Below are positions 7,390-16,300 of a stretch of DNA of 59,252 bases, one piece after another. The notes beneath the pieces were generated by a model that made no database searches, was not told where the DNA came from, and was given only the letters and a program-made list of their open reading frames with translations. This DNA is from Bacteroidales bacterium (lineage in GTDB: Bacteria > Bacteroidota > Bacteroidia > Bacteroidales > VadinHA17): positions 1 to 59,252 of the forward strand of contig JAIPBU010000023.1 in the NCBI GenBank assembly GCA_021738535.1, read 5' to 3'. The position numbers were made by a program, and so were the translations under genes. Every line of letters starts with the position of its first letter. Position 1 is the stretch's first letter.

Positions 7390-8805
7390 TTAATACCTGT
7401 AATGCTTCGGCTTATATGGTCCCTTCTTCTCAACACCCAGGTATTCAGCCTGCTCATCGGTGAGCTCAGTGAGCTGCACACCCAACTGACCAAGATGCAG
7501 ACGTGCCACCTCTTCATCCAGGTATTTGGGCAGCATATAAACACCCAGCTCATAATCATTAGTCCAGAGGTCTATCTGTGCAAGAGTCTGGTTGCTGAAG
7601 CTGTTGCTCATTACAAAAGAAGGGTGTCCCGTGGCACATCCCAGGTTAACAAGCCTGCCTTCTGCAAGCATAAATATTGAATGTCCGCCAGGAAATTTAA
7701 ACTCCTCAACCTGTGGCTTAATATTAATTTTTTCAACCCCCGGCGTGGACTCAAGGCGGTCCACCTGTATCTCGTTATCAAAATGCCCTATGTTACAGAC
7801 AATAGCCTGGTCTTTCATTTTTGACATGTGCTCAACAGTGATCACATCAGTATTGCCGGTTGCTGTAACAAAAATATTACCAATGTCAAAGGTGTCTTCC
7901 ACCTTCTTCACTTCAAATCCTTCCATGGCTGCCTGCAATGCACAGATTGGATCAATCTCAGTGACCACTACACGTGCTCCGTAAGAGCGCATCGATTGCG
8001 CACATCCTTTACCCACATCTCCGTAACCACATACTACAACAACTTTACCTGCAATCATTACATCCGTGGCCCTCTTAATTCCGTCTGCAAGAGATTCCCG
8101 GCAACCATAGAGATTATCGAACTTGGACTTGGTAACAGAATCGTTTACATTGATTGCCGGTGCAAGCAAAGTGCCGTCTTTCGTTTTCTGGTAAAGCCTG
8201 TTAACACCAGTGGTTGTCTCTTCTGAAATTCCTTTAAGCTCCTTAACAGTCCTGTGCCATTTTTCAGGATCCTTGTCCATTATGCCCTTCAGTGTATTCA
8301 AAACAATGGCTTCCTCCCTGTTGGCAGGTTTAACATCAAGCTGTGAAGGGTCCTTCTCTGCATAATATCCCTTATGAACCATCAGGGTAGCATCCCCGCC
8401 GTCATCAACAATGAGAGTCGGTCCTTTTCCTCCGGGGAAAGATAGTGCCTGTGCAGCACACCACCAGTACTCTTCCAGGGTCTCTCCCTTCCATGCAAAT
8501 ACAGGTATGCCCTTTTCAGCTATGGCCGCTGCTGCATGATCCTGTGTTGAGAAAATATTACAACTGGACCACCTTACATCCGCACCCAGGGCAACAAGCG
8601 TTTCAATTAACACTGCAGTCTGAATAGTCATGTGCAATGAGCCTGTTATCCTGGCCCCTGCCAGTGGCTGCTCAGGTGCATATTTCTCGCGGATTGCCAT
8701 CAAACCCGGCATCTCCTTTTCTGCTATCTCTATCTCTTTTCGCCCAAATCCTGCAAGGCCTATATCCTTGATCTTATATGGTAATGATTCAATTAATACT
8801 GACAT
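7390..8805 (-). CDS. ahcY: S-adenosylhomocysteine hydrolase (adenosylhomocysteinase)
   Basis: The 471-residue enzyme splits S-adenosylhomocysteine into adenosine and homocysteine and so relieves product inhibition of methyltransferases. Visible motifs are the substrate-domain [18 protein letters not shown], the NAD-binding [17 protein letters not shown], and the C-terminal tail [10 protein letters not shown] whose Lys and Tyr close over the NAD of the neighbouring subunit. The start is the ATG at 8805 ([15 protein letters not shown]). A longer in-frame ATG at 8838 lies upstream of the -7 box and cannot be used. Monocistronic, convergent with the Rieske-like gene. Confidence 0.97.
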   Translation of the reverse strand: MSVLIESLPYKIKDIGLAGFGRKEIEIAEKEMPGLMAIREKYAPEQPLAGARITGSLHMTIQTAVLIETLVALGADVRWSSCNIFSTQDHAAAAIAEKGIPVFAWKGETLEEYWWCAAQALSFPGGKGPTLIVDDGGDATLMVHKGYYAEKDPSQLDVKPANREEAIVLNTLKGIMDKDPEKWHRTVKELKGISEETTTGVNRLYQKTKDGTLLAPAINVNDSVTKSKFDNLYGCRESLADGIKRATDVMIAGKVVVVCGYGDVGKGCAQSMRSYGARVVVTEIDPICALQAAMEGFEVKKVEDTFDIGNIFVTATGNTDVITVEHMSKMKDQAIVCNIGHFDNEIQVDRLESTPGVEKINIKPQVEEFKFPGGHSIFMLAEGRLVNLGCATGHPSFVMSNSFSNQTLAQIDLWTNDYELGVYMLPKYLDEEVARLHLGQLGVQLTELTDEQAEYLGVEKKGPYKPKHYRY

Positions 8806-8827
8806 AATATTTAATTTTTTTGAAACG

Positions 8828-8858
8828 CAAATATACAAAAAAACGGCCGTTCCGGCAA
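8828..8858 (-). promoter_or_regulatory. Promoter of ahcY (-33 TTG and -7 TATATTTG)
   Basis: On the - strand TTG at 8858-8856 and TATATTTG at 8835-8828 are separated by 20 bp, the classic Bacteroidetes spacing. The leader to the ATG at 8805 would be about 15 nt. No room remains for a SAH or SAM riboswitch. Confidence 0.75.
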
Positions 8859-8862
8859 GTGC

Positions 8863-9795
8863 CTATTCGCCCAGGAGTCTCAGCGATTCAGCCTTGTCCT
8901 TTTCTATTTGCTTAATCAGATCATGCCGGGAAGAAAATCTCATGTCCGGTCGCAACATGTAATGAAATTCAACTCTTAATTCTTTATTGTATATATCACT
9001 GTTGAATTCAAAAATATTTACCTCTATGGTCCTTTCACCTTTCTCTTTCTCGATCGTAGGGCGCGGCCCTATATAAAGCATCGCATTGTAAACCTTTGAG
9101 TCAAGGCTGACCTTAACGGCATACACCCCGTCTGCAGGGATGAGTTTGTACTTATAGCCGGGTACAATATTAGCTGTCGGGTACCCAAGTAAGCGGCCTA
9201 TGCGCTTCCCCCTGACCACACTTCCGGAAACAGTGTACCTGTAGCCCAACAGCTTATTTGCCTCATGCAGTCTTCCGGATGAGAGGTAATTCCTGATGGA
9301 TGAGGAACTGATTATTTCATCACCCTCCCTGAGAGCATCCATCCTGTCTACTCCAAAACCATACTTATTTGCACATTCAGTTATAGTATCTTTATTACCA
9401 TAACCCCGGTACCCGAAATGATGGTCAAAGCCAAGTATTAAATGCTCAATTCGTAATCTCTCAACAAGATAGTACTTTACAAAATCACAGGCCGGCAGCC
9501 TGCTGAAACTGCGTGAGAATGGTATCACATACAATTTATCAATACCTGCCCTTCCCAGTAGCTTCTCTTTTTCCTCAAGACTGGTAAGAAATCTTATACT
9601 GCTTTGATTCTCTGACAAAACAAGCCCTGGATGAGGCTCAAGAGTGATTACTACAGATTCGCCACCGATACTGTTCGCCTTCTCCCTGAGATGATCTATA
9701 AGAACCCTGTGCCCCCTATGCACACCATCAAACATGCCAACAGTAACAACCGGCTTATTTCCCTTCAGTCCACTATGTCCGTAATAAGTTTCCAA
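8863..9795 (-). CDS. ribF: Bifunctional riboflavin kinase / FAD synthetase
   Basis: The N-terminal FMN adenylyltransferase has VVTVGMFDGVHRGH, GFDHHFGYRGYG and SSSIRNYLSSG. The C-terminal riboflavin kinase has GKRIGRLLGYPTANI. Together they make FMN and FAD. The TTG at 9795 gives METYYGHSGLKGNKPVVTVG, about 20 residues before the first motif, as in relatives. An ATG at 9858 would add 21 mostly hydrophobic residues, unusual for a soluble enzyme, and would lie upstream of the -7 box at 9816-9823. The TTG start is favoured but not proven. The gene ends about 60 bp before ahcY, and the ahcY -33 region abuts its stop. Confidence 0.9.
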   Translation of the reverse strand: METYYGHSGLKGNKPVVTVGMFDGVHRGHRVLIDHLREKANSIGGESVVITLEPHPGLVLSENQSSIRFLTSLEEKEKLLGRAGIDKLYVIPFSRSFSRLPACDFVKYYLVERLRIEHLILGFDHHFGYRGYGNKDTITECANKYGFGVDRMDALREGDEIISSSSIRNYLSSGRLHEANKLLGYRYTVSGSVVRGKRIGRLLGYPTANIVPGYKYKLIPADGVYAVKVSLDSKVYNAMLYIGPRPTIEKEKGERTIEVNIFEFNSDIYNKELRVEFHYMLRPDMRFSSRHDLIKQIEKDKAESLRLLGE

Positions 9796-9815
9796 TTGTA
9801 TAACAATTACGATTG

Positions 9816-9823
9816 CAAAAATA
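9816..9823 (-). promoter_or_regulatory. Likely promoter -7 box of ribF
   Basis: The - strand reads TATTTTTG, a match to TAnnTTTG. It lies about 20 bp before the TTG start at 9795 and inside the longer open frame, which argues for the shorter RibF. Confidence 0.5.
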
Positions 9824-9885
9824 GCAAAGGCATGGATATCCTGAAATTTATTCATCATCTCCGGTGGAAATTCTTATCTTTAGTA

Positions 9886-9917
9886 TTTGAATCAATATCA
9901 GAATTCATTTATATTTA
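9886..9917 (+). promoter_or_regulatory. Promoter of the 9944 gene and probably glgB
   Basis: TTTG at 9886-9889 and TATATTTA at 9910-9917 are 20 bp apart. The -7 box differs from consensus only in its last base. The ATG follows 26 bp later, and glgB starts 11 bp after that gene ends, so it probably shares this promoter. Confidence 0.55.
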
Positions 9918-9943
9918 CCTGGTAACTAACACCTTATAATAAG

Positions 9944-11344
9944 ATGAAACCAAGGCACCTTTTTTTATTGTCCACACTTGCTTTTCTTACTCCCGCCTAT
10001 GCACTGACGGGGGCTGAAACAACAAATCCGGATACGATTGTTTTAAAAGAAGCCCTGCTGATACAAAATGGTGTACAATACGGAAGACAAAACTTCGTAT
10101 TTGACCCACAGGCAAAGGATATGATAAGTGGTCACGCAGCCAGGCCCACAGATGGCAAAGTGTCCGGGAAAACTCAAAATGGCAGGTATGCCAGGTGGGA
10201 AAAGTTCAAGGCCGGAGAAAAAGACTATTTCAGAACAGATAAACTCAGGGGGGGAGCCCTTTACATAGAGTATTCAAGTGAAAAGGAGAAAGTTATGATT
10301 CTTGAGGCCAGCGGACACACAATGGCATTAGTGAACGGAGAACCCCGCGAAGGCGATCATTATGACTTTAATTTTTCCGGGCATCCCTTTGTGATGAAGA
10401 AGGGAATAAATACTTTTTACTTAACGAACGGCAGGTTTAACAGGATCAGGGCTTACATTACCGAACCTTATTCTGAAGTGATGATAAAGAAAAAAGACCT
10501 TACAATACCGGACCTTGTCATTGAGGAAAAAGTACCTAAGTGGGGTAGCATGACACTGATTAATGCAAGTAAGAAAAAGCAGGAAGACCTCATCATTACC
10601 TGCAAAGTAAAAAATGAAAAAATCAGCACTGCTGTGCCGGCTTTAAATAAACTGTGCTCGAAAAGGGTGAATTTTAAAATTCCGTATTTAATAAACCCTG
10701 AGGAAGGAGATGAACAGGTAGAAGTAACTTTAACATCACCCGGCAAAAAAGTTCTTGATACATACATTTTTAAAATAAAAGTTAAACCCTTTAAAAATAA
10801 CCATGACCGTACATTTATCAGCCGGATAGACGGGAGTGTACAGTATTACAGCGTTACCCCTGGCACGGATGCAGGCAAAGTAGACCAGGCTCTTTTCCTG
10901 TCGGTGCACGGTGCCGGAGTTCAGGCCAGGAACCAGGCCTGGACATATGATGCAAAAGACTGGGGACATATAGTGGCCCCAACCAACAGGAGACCCTTTG
11001 GTTTTGCCTGGGATCTGCTCCTTGAAGGCTCCCCCGTACGTGCAGAAAACGGGAGCCTGAAAATTGGAAAAAAAACACTCAAAGGGAAGGATATAGCCTG
11101 CTATTTTATAAGACCCAGGCCCGGCACCCACGATAATTGTGTTGGTGTAGTAAGCGGAACAGGTTTAGAAGGAATGCACGCTGCATATCCTAACCAGTAT
11201 TTTATTGCTGGTACTTCTTTCCCGGATCTTTCGGTATTCAGAATGCCGGAAAGTGAAAACGATTATGAATCCCTTGTCTGTGCAGGCTTCTTTGGAAACG
11301 ATTGGAGCATAGAAAATGGCGACTTTAGCTGGAACGGAAAATAA
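9944..11344 (+). CDS. Secreted protein with remnants of an alpha/beta-hydrolase (catalytic core apparently missing)
   Basis: The 466-residue product has a signal peptide (residues 1-20, LLSTLAFLTPAYA). Next comes a beta-rich region to about residue 310. A segment FLSVHGAGVQARNQAWTYDA then runs on to APTNRRPFGFAWD (to residue 357), which matches the opening of large secreted esterase/peptidase-like alpha/beta-hydrolases as I remember them. Those proteins then have some hundreds of residues with the GxSxG nucleophile. Here the chain jumps at residues 357-363 to a C-terminal part (KTLKGKDIACYFIRPRPG, VVSGTGLEGM, AGFFGNDWS) that resembles the end of the same family. No GxSxG is present. It may be an internally deleted, catalytically dead relative. 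Next gene: glgB, 11 bp on. Confidence 0.7.
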   Translation: MKPRHLFLLSTLAFLTPAYALTGAETTNPDTIVLKEALLIQNGVQYGRQNFVFDPQAKDMISGHAARPTDGKVSGKTQNGRYARWEKFKAGEKDYFRTDKLRGGALYIEYSSEKEKVMILEASGHTMALVNGEPREGDHYDFNFSGHPFVMKKGINTFYLTNGRFNRIRAYITEPYSEVMIKKKDLTIPDLVIEEKVPKWGSMTLINASKKKQEDLIITCKVKNEKISTAVPALNKLCSKRVNFKIPYLINPEEGDEQVEVTLTSPGKKVLDTYIFKIKVKPFKNNHDRTFISRIDGSVQYYSVTPGTDAGKVDQALFLSVHGAGVQARNQAWTYDAKDWGHIVAPTNRRPFGFAWDLLLEGSPVRAENGSLKIGKKTLKGKDIACYFIRPRPGTHDNCVGVVSGTGLEGMHAAYPNQYFIAGTSFPDLSVFRMPESENDYESLVCAGFFGNDWSIENGDFSWNGK

Positions 11345-11355
11345 AAAGACACTTA

Positions 11356-13383
11356 ATGGCGAAAACGAATTTCTTTCTGAATGACCCATGGCTTGAGCCA
11401 TATTATGATGTGCTCACCGCCAGGATAAAATCATACGAGGAAAAACTGAAGAAGATTACCGGTAATGGTGATATAGTGGAATTTGCTTCAGGTCACCACT
11501 TTTACGGTATGCAAAAATGTAAAGACGGTCTGTATTTCAGGGAATGGGCCCCCAATGCCACTGCCATTTACCTGGTTGGGACATTCAACAACTGGACGGA
11601 AAATGAAAATTTTGCACTCAGTAAGATCAATGATGAAGGCGACTGGGAGATTAAACTCGATAATAATTCCCTGCAGCACGGCGATCTGTATAAACTCTCC
11701 ATACACTGGAATGGAGGATCCGGAGAGAGAATTCCTTCATATGCAAAGACCCTTTACCAGGATGAGCAAACAAAGATATTCTCTGCCAGGCACTGGGATC
11801 CACTGGCGCCTTACACCTGGAAAAATCCCTCTTCCGGGGTAAAAGGGGAAAAGCCCCTGATATATGAATGCCACGTAGGTATGTCTTCCGAAGAAGAAAA
11901 GATATCCTCTTTCAGGGAATTCAAAGAAAATGTCCTGCCTGTAATAGCAGATAACGGGTACAACACAATCCAGCTGATGGCCATACAGGAACACCCTTAT
12001 TACGGTTCCTTCGGTTACCATGTATCAAACTTTTTTGCCGTATCATCCAGGTTCGGAAATCCGGACGAATTTAAGGCTCTGGTGGATGAAGCCCATGGCC
12101 TTGGGATAAGCGTGGTTATGGATCTTATTCATTCACATTCTGTCAGCAATATTAATGAAGGACTGGGCTTATTCGATGGTAACCCGGGTCAGTATTTCCA
12201 TACAGGTGATAGAAGAATACACTCTGCCTGGAATTCACTGTGCTTTGACTATGGAAAAGAACACGTTGTTCATTTCTTATTGTCAAATATAAGGTACTGG
12301 ATGGAAGAATACCGGATCGATGGTTTCAGGTTTGACGGGATCACCAGTATGCTTTATTATGACCATGGGCTGGAAAGAGACTTTACCTCTTACAGTATGT
12401 ATTTTGATGGTGGACAGGATGAAGATGCACTTATTTATCTCAGGCTGGCCAATAAACTGGCTCATGAAATTAAGGAAGATGCCCTGACCATTGCAGAAGA
12501 GATGAGCGGTATGCCCGGTACGGCATGCAGTATTGATTCAGGTGGTACCGGTTTTGATTACCGGCTTGCAATGGGGATCCCGGACCACTGGATAAAAATC
12601 ATAAAGGAAGAAAAAGATGAAGAATGGAATATGGATGAGTTGTACCACGAATTAACAACTCACCGTGCTGAAGAACAGACAATATCTTACTGTGAATCTC
12701 ATGACCAGGCGCTCGTTGGCGATAAAACACTGATATTCAGGCTGGCTGATGCTGACATGTATTATTCTATGAGCAAGCACACAGACAGCCTCGTGATTGA
12801 CAGGGCCATTGCACTGCACAAAATGATAAGACTCATAACTCTCAGCACTGCCGGTGGCTCATACCTTAATTTCATGGGTAATGAATTCGGCCATCCTGAA
12901 TGGATAGATTTTCCAAGAGAAGGAAATAACTGGAGCTACAAGTATGCTAGACGACAGTGGAGCCTTGCCTCCCGCGACGATCTTAAATATCATTATCTCA
13001 ATGAGTTTGACAGGGATATGATATCTTTTACCAGGTCATCAGAGCTGCTGGCAGAAAAAGAGATCATAAAAGTTTACAGTCACAACTCAGATAAGATAGT
13101 GGCCTTTGTCAGGGGCGACTACCTTTTTGTATTTAATTTTCACCCTTCAACATCATATTCGGATTACCGCCTTCCCGTAAAAGGAAGGTTCAGGGTAGTA
13201 CTGGATACCGACAGGAGCAAATATGGAGGTTTTGATCGTATAAACAGTAAAATTATCTATATCTCATCAAGACCACCGGGGGAGAAACTGAATGCCCCTG
13301 ACAGCCTGAGTCTCTACCTGCCCTCACGCACCGGCATTGTATTATACATTAGCCCTGCCAGGAGGGTCAGTCGATCCACTTGA
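11356..13383 (+). CDS. glgB: 1,4-alpha-glucan branching enzyme, eukaryotic type (GH13_8)
   Basis: The 675-residue enzyme makes the alpha-1,6 branches of glycogen. It has an N-terminal helical stretch, a CBM48 domain (about 50-140; FREWAPNATAIYLVGTFNNW) and a GH13 barrel. D327 in DGFRFDGITSMLYYDHG is the nucleophile, E381 in TIAEEMSGMP the acid/base and D450 in ESHDQALVGDKT the third catalytic acid. The runs DEDALIYLRLAN and YLNFMGNEFGHPEWIDFPRE are those of plant and animal branching enzymes, so it belongs to GH13_8 and not the common bacterial GH13_9 form. Its last 17 bp overlap the end of the convergent synthase-phosphorylase gene. Confidence 0.95.
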   Translation: MAKTNFFLNDPWLEPYYDVLTARIKSYEEKLKKITGNGDIVEFASGHHFYGMQKCKDGLYFREWAPNATAIYLVGTFNNWTENENFALSKINDEGDWEIKLDNNSLQHGDLYKLSIHWNGGSGERIPSYAKTLYQDEQTKIFSARHWDPLAPYTWKNPSSGVKGEKPLIYECHVGMSSEEEKISSFREFKENVLPVIADNGYNTIQLMAIQEHPYYGSFGYHVSNFFAVSSRFGNPDEFKALVDEAHGLGISVVMDLIHSHSVSNINEGLGLFDGNPGQYFHTGDRRIHSAWNSLCFDYGKEHVVHFLLSNIRYWMEEYRIDGFRFDGITSMLYYDHGLERDFTSYSMYFDGGQDEDALIYLRLANKLAHEIKEDALTIAEEMSGMPGTACSIDSGGTGFDYRLAMGIPDHWIKIIKEEKDEEWNMDELYHELTTHRAEEQTISYCESHDQALVGDKTLIFRLADADMYYSMSKHTDSLVIDRAIALHKMIRLITLSTAGGSYLNFMGNEFGHPEWIDFPREGNNWSYKYARRQWSLASRDDLKYHYLNEFDRDMISFTRSSELLAEKEIIKVYSHNSDKIVAFVRGDYLFVFNFHPSTSYSDYRLPVKGRFRVVLDTDRSKYGGFDRINSKIIYISSRPPGEKLNAPDSLSLYLPSRTGIVLYISPARRVSRST

Positions 13384-16300
13384 TCAGGTAAAAATCCTGC
13401 CTGTGTGGCAGATCATCGCTTTTAGGGTACAGCCTCAGACCAAAGAAGAATGTACCTGCTTTTTCAGGCACCATCTCCAGCCTGTAGAGAGAACGTCCTT
13501 TTACTGACCGTACATAATCAAGTTCGTGTTTTGCAATAAACTCATGCCTGCCATCCTGCCCCCTGGAGGTAATGATAAACTCAACACCAACATTCTCAGG
13601 GTCTATATTATTAACATTAAGGATTACTTCACCTGTATAACTTACTCCTGCCCTGTAGATATTTTCACTCGGTTTTTCAAAAGTATATGACAATATTTCC
13701 AGCTTATTCCATTCGTCCAGCATCCAGTTTTTCCACTCTGTAATGGCAATTGCTTTTGCATAATTATCTTTCCTCAACTCAGAAGATCTATCCCAGAGCT
13801 TAGAATAAAATTTCTCATAGTACTCATCTATCATCCTCTTCATAGTAAACTGCGGAGCAACCTGTATCATAGAGTTTCTGATATAGCTTACCCATTCTGA
13901 AGGTACTCCCTTCTCATCAGTATTATAGTAAGCGGGTATAATCTCATTTTCAAGCATGTTATAGATGGTCTCCGCATCTGCATCATTCTGCAATTCCTGG
14001 TCGGCAAAACTGCGTTTCAACGGAAGGGCAAATCCGGCATAGGCCCTGTAACCTTCTACCCACCATCCATCAAGGACACTGAAATGTATTGTTCCGTTCA
14101 TCACTCCTTTTTCGCCACTGGTTCCTGAAGCTTCGAGCGGCCTTGTTGGTGTATTAAGCCATATGTCCACGCCGCTGACCAGGTATTTGGCCATATCCAT
14201 ATCATAGTTCTCGAGGAAAATGATCTTACCCTCAAACTGTGGCATATGGGATACTTCATTTATCCGGGCTATCAATTCCTGACCTCCGCCGTCGTGGGGA
14301 TGCGCTTTTCCGGCAAAGATAAACTGTACCGGCCTTTCACTGTCATTGATCAAACTGTCCAGCCTGTCAAGATCCTTAAACAGTAATGTTGCCCTTTTGT
14401 AAGTGGCAAAACGCCTTGCAAAGCCTATTGTAAGTGCATGGGGATTAAGGTGATTACTGATATTAAGCAGTCGCCTCGGGCTAACCCGTTTATCCATCAT
14501 CTCTGTTTTCAACCTGCTTCTTATCCATTCAAAAAGATCCTGCTTTAGCTCCTGCTTTATGCTTAAGATCTTTTTATCATCAACTGAATACAGCTTCTCC
14601 CAGTTCTTTTTATCTGTCTGATCAAAAGCAGCACTGCCTGTCAGTTCACTGTAAAGCTCTTTCCACCGCCTGTTAAGCCAGGTCGGGTAATGCACACCAT
14701 TTGTTACATGACCAATAAAAAGTTCTTCTTCAAGGTAACCCGGCCACAGTACATTTAACATTTTTCGGCTCACTTCACCATGTAATTTACTTACACCATT
14801 TACCTCCTGCGATAGCCGTGCTGCCAGGTAACTCATATTAAATTTCCCGGAATTATCATTGTAGGCCCTGCCCATGCCCACAAGCCTGTCCCATGTAATC
14901 TTTAGCCTGTCAGGATAATGAGGAATATATTTTCTCAGGAGATCCTCCTCAAACATGTCATGTCCTGCCGGCACCGGTGTATGCGTGGTAAACAGGGTTG
15001 ATGATCTTATTGCTTCCATGGCCTCATCAAAATCCAGGTGCCGTTTTTCCATGAGGTACCTGAGCCTTTCCATACCGATGAAGGCTGAATGACCTTCATT
15101 GCTGTGATAAAGATCCGGTTTAATACCCATGGCCCGCAAAGCTCTTATTCCACCTATACCCAACAAAAGCTCCTGTTTAAGGCGGTTTTCGTTGTCACCT
15201 CCGTAAAGCTGGTGAGTCACCCGCCTGTCTTCCTCACGGTTTTCATCCATATCAGTATCCAGCAGGAATAGCCTGACCTTTCCTATTTTTACTTCCCATA
15301 TCCTTGCCTTTACATTACGGCCCGGCCATACTATGGATATCTTTAGCGGGTTACCCTCACTATCCTCAACCGGGAACACCGGCAACTGTGAAAAATCTTC
15401 AACCTCAAATACTGCCGTCTGCCCTCCCCTGGGAACAATCTGCTGCCTGAAATAGCCATACCGGTATAGCAAGCCAATGCCTGTAATATTAAAATTTGAG
15501 TCACTTGCCTCCTTCAGATAGTCCCCTGCCAAAACTCCCAGTCCGCCCGAGTATGTTTTGAGTGAGTGATGCAAGCCGTACTCCATGCTGAAGTAAGCTA
15601 TTGATGGTGAGTCATCCCTGTCAGGTCTGTCCATATACTGTCTGAAAGCAGAATAAACCGAATCAAGATCAGAAAGATATTCACTGTCTTCGGACAGTAC
15701 TTTCAGTCTTTTATAATCCACTCTTTCAATCAGCACGCAAGGATTCTGTCCTGTTTCTTCCCATAAAGAAGGATCAATCCTTCTGAATATATCTGTTGCT
15801 TCATCATTCCAGGTCCACCAGAGGTTACAGGCAAGTTCCTTAAGTGTATCAAGTCGTTCCGGCACATCGGACTGAATATAGATGTCTTTCCATACCGGCA
15901 TCTCATTAGGCTTGCGTGCAATAACCTCCTTACTGAGTAACACTTCAGACAATTCCCTTGGTTCATCCCGGCGTGAATGCGAACGCTCCAGTGCCAGGTC
16001 GTATGCCTTGTAATAATATTCAACAAGCTTATCCCATCTTGCTATGCGCGAAACCTGGTAAGCGTCTTCCCTGGCTTCTTCCATCTGCTTTTCACTAAGT
16101 TTATATAAGCTTAAGATGAAAGAGCTGATTGCTTCAGTAGTTTCTTCATTATTCTCATCATTTCTTTCCACAACTGATATACCCTTACCATGATCCGGGT
16201 AATGGTTCTGAACCCAGAGGCCAAAACCTGCCAGGGTAGTAGTTACAGTAGGAATTGAAAACATAAGGCTTTCCAGCGGCGTGTACCCCCATGGTTCATA

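Noticed and set aside
8806-8827. SAH or SAM riboswitch before ahcY
   Set aside because: The -7 box lies only about 22 bp before the start codon, so the leader is too short for a riboswitch.
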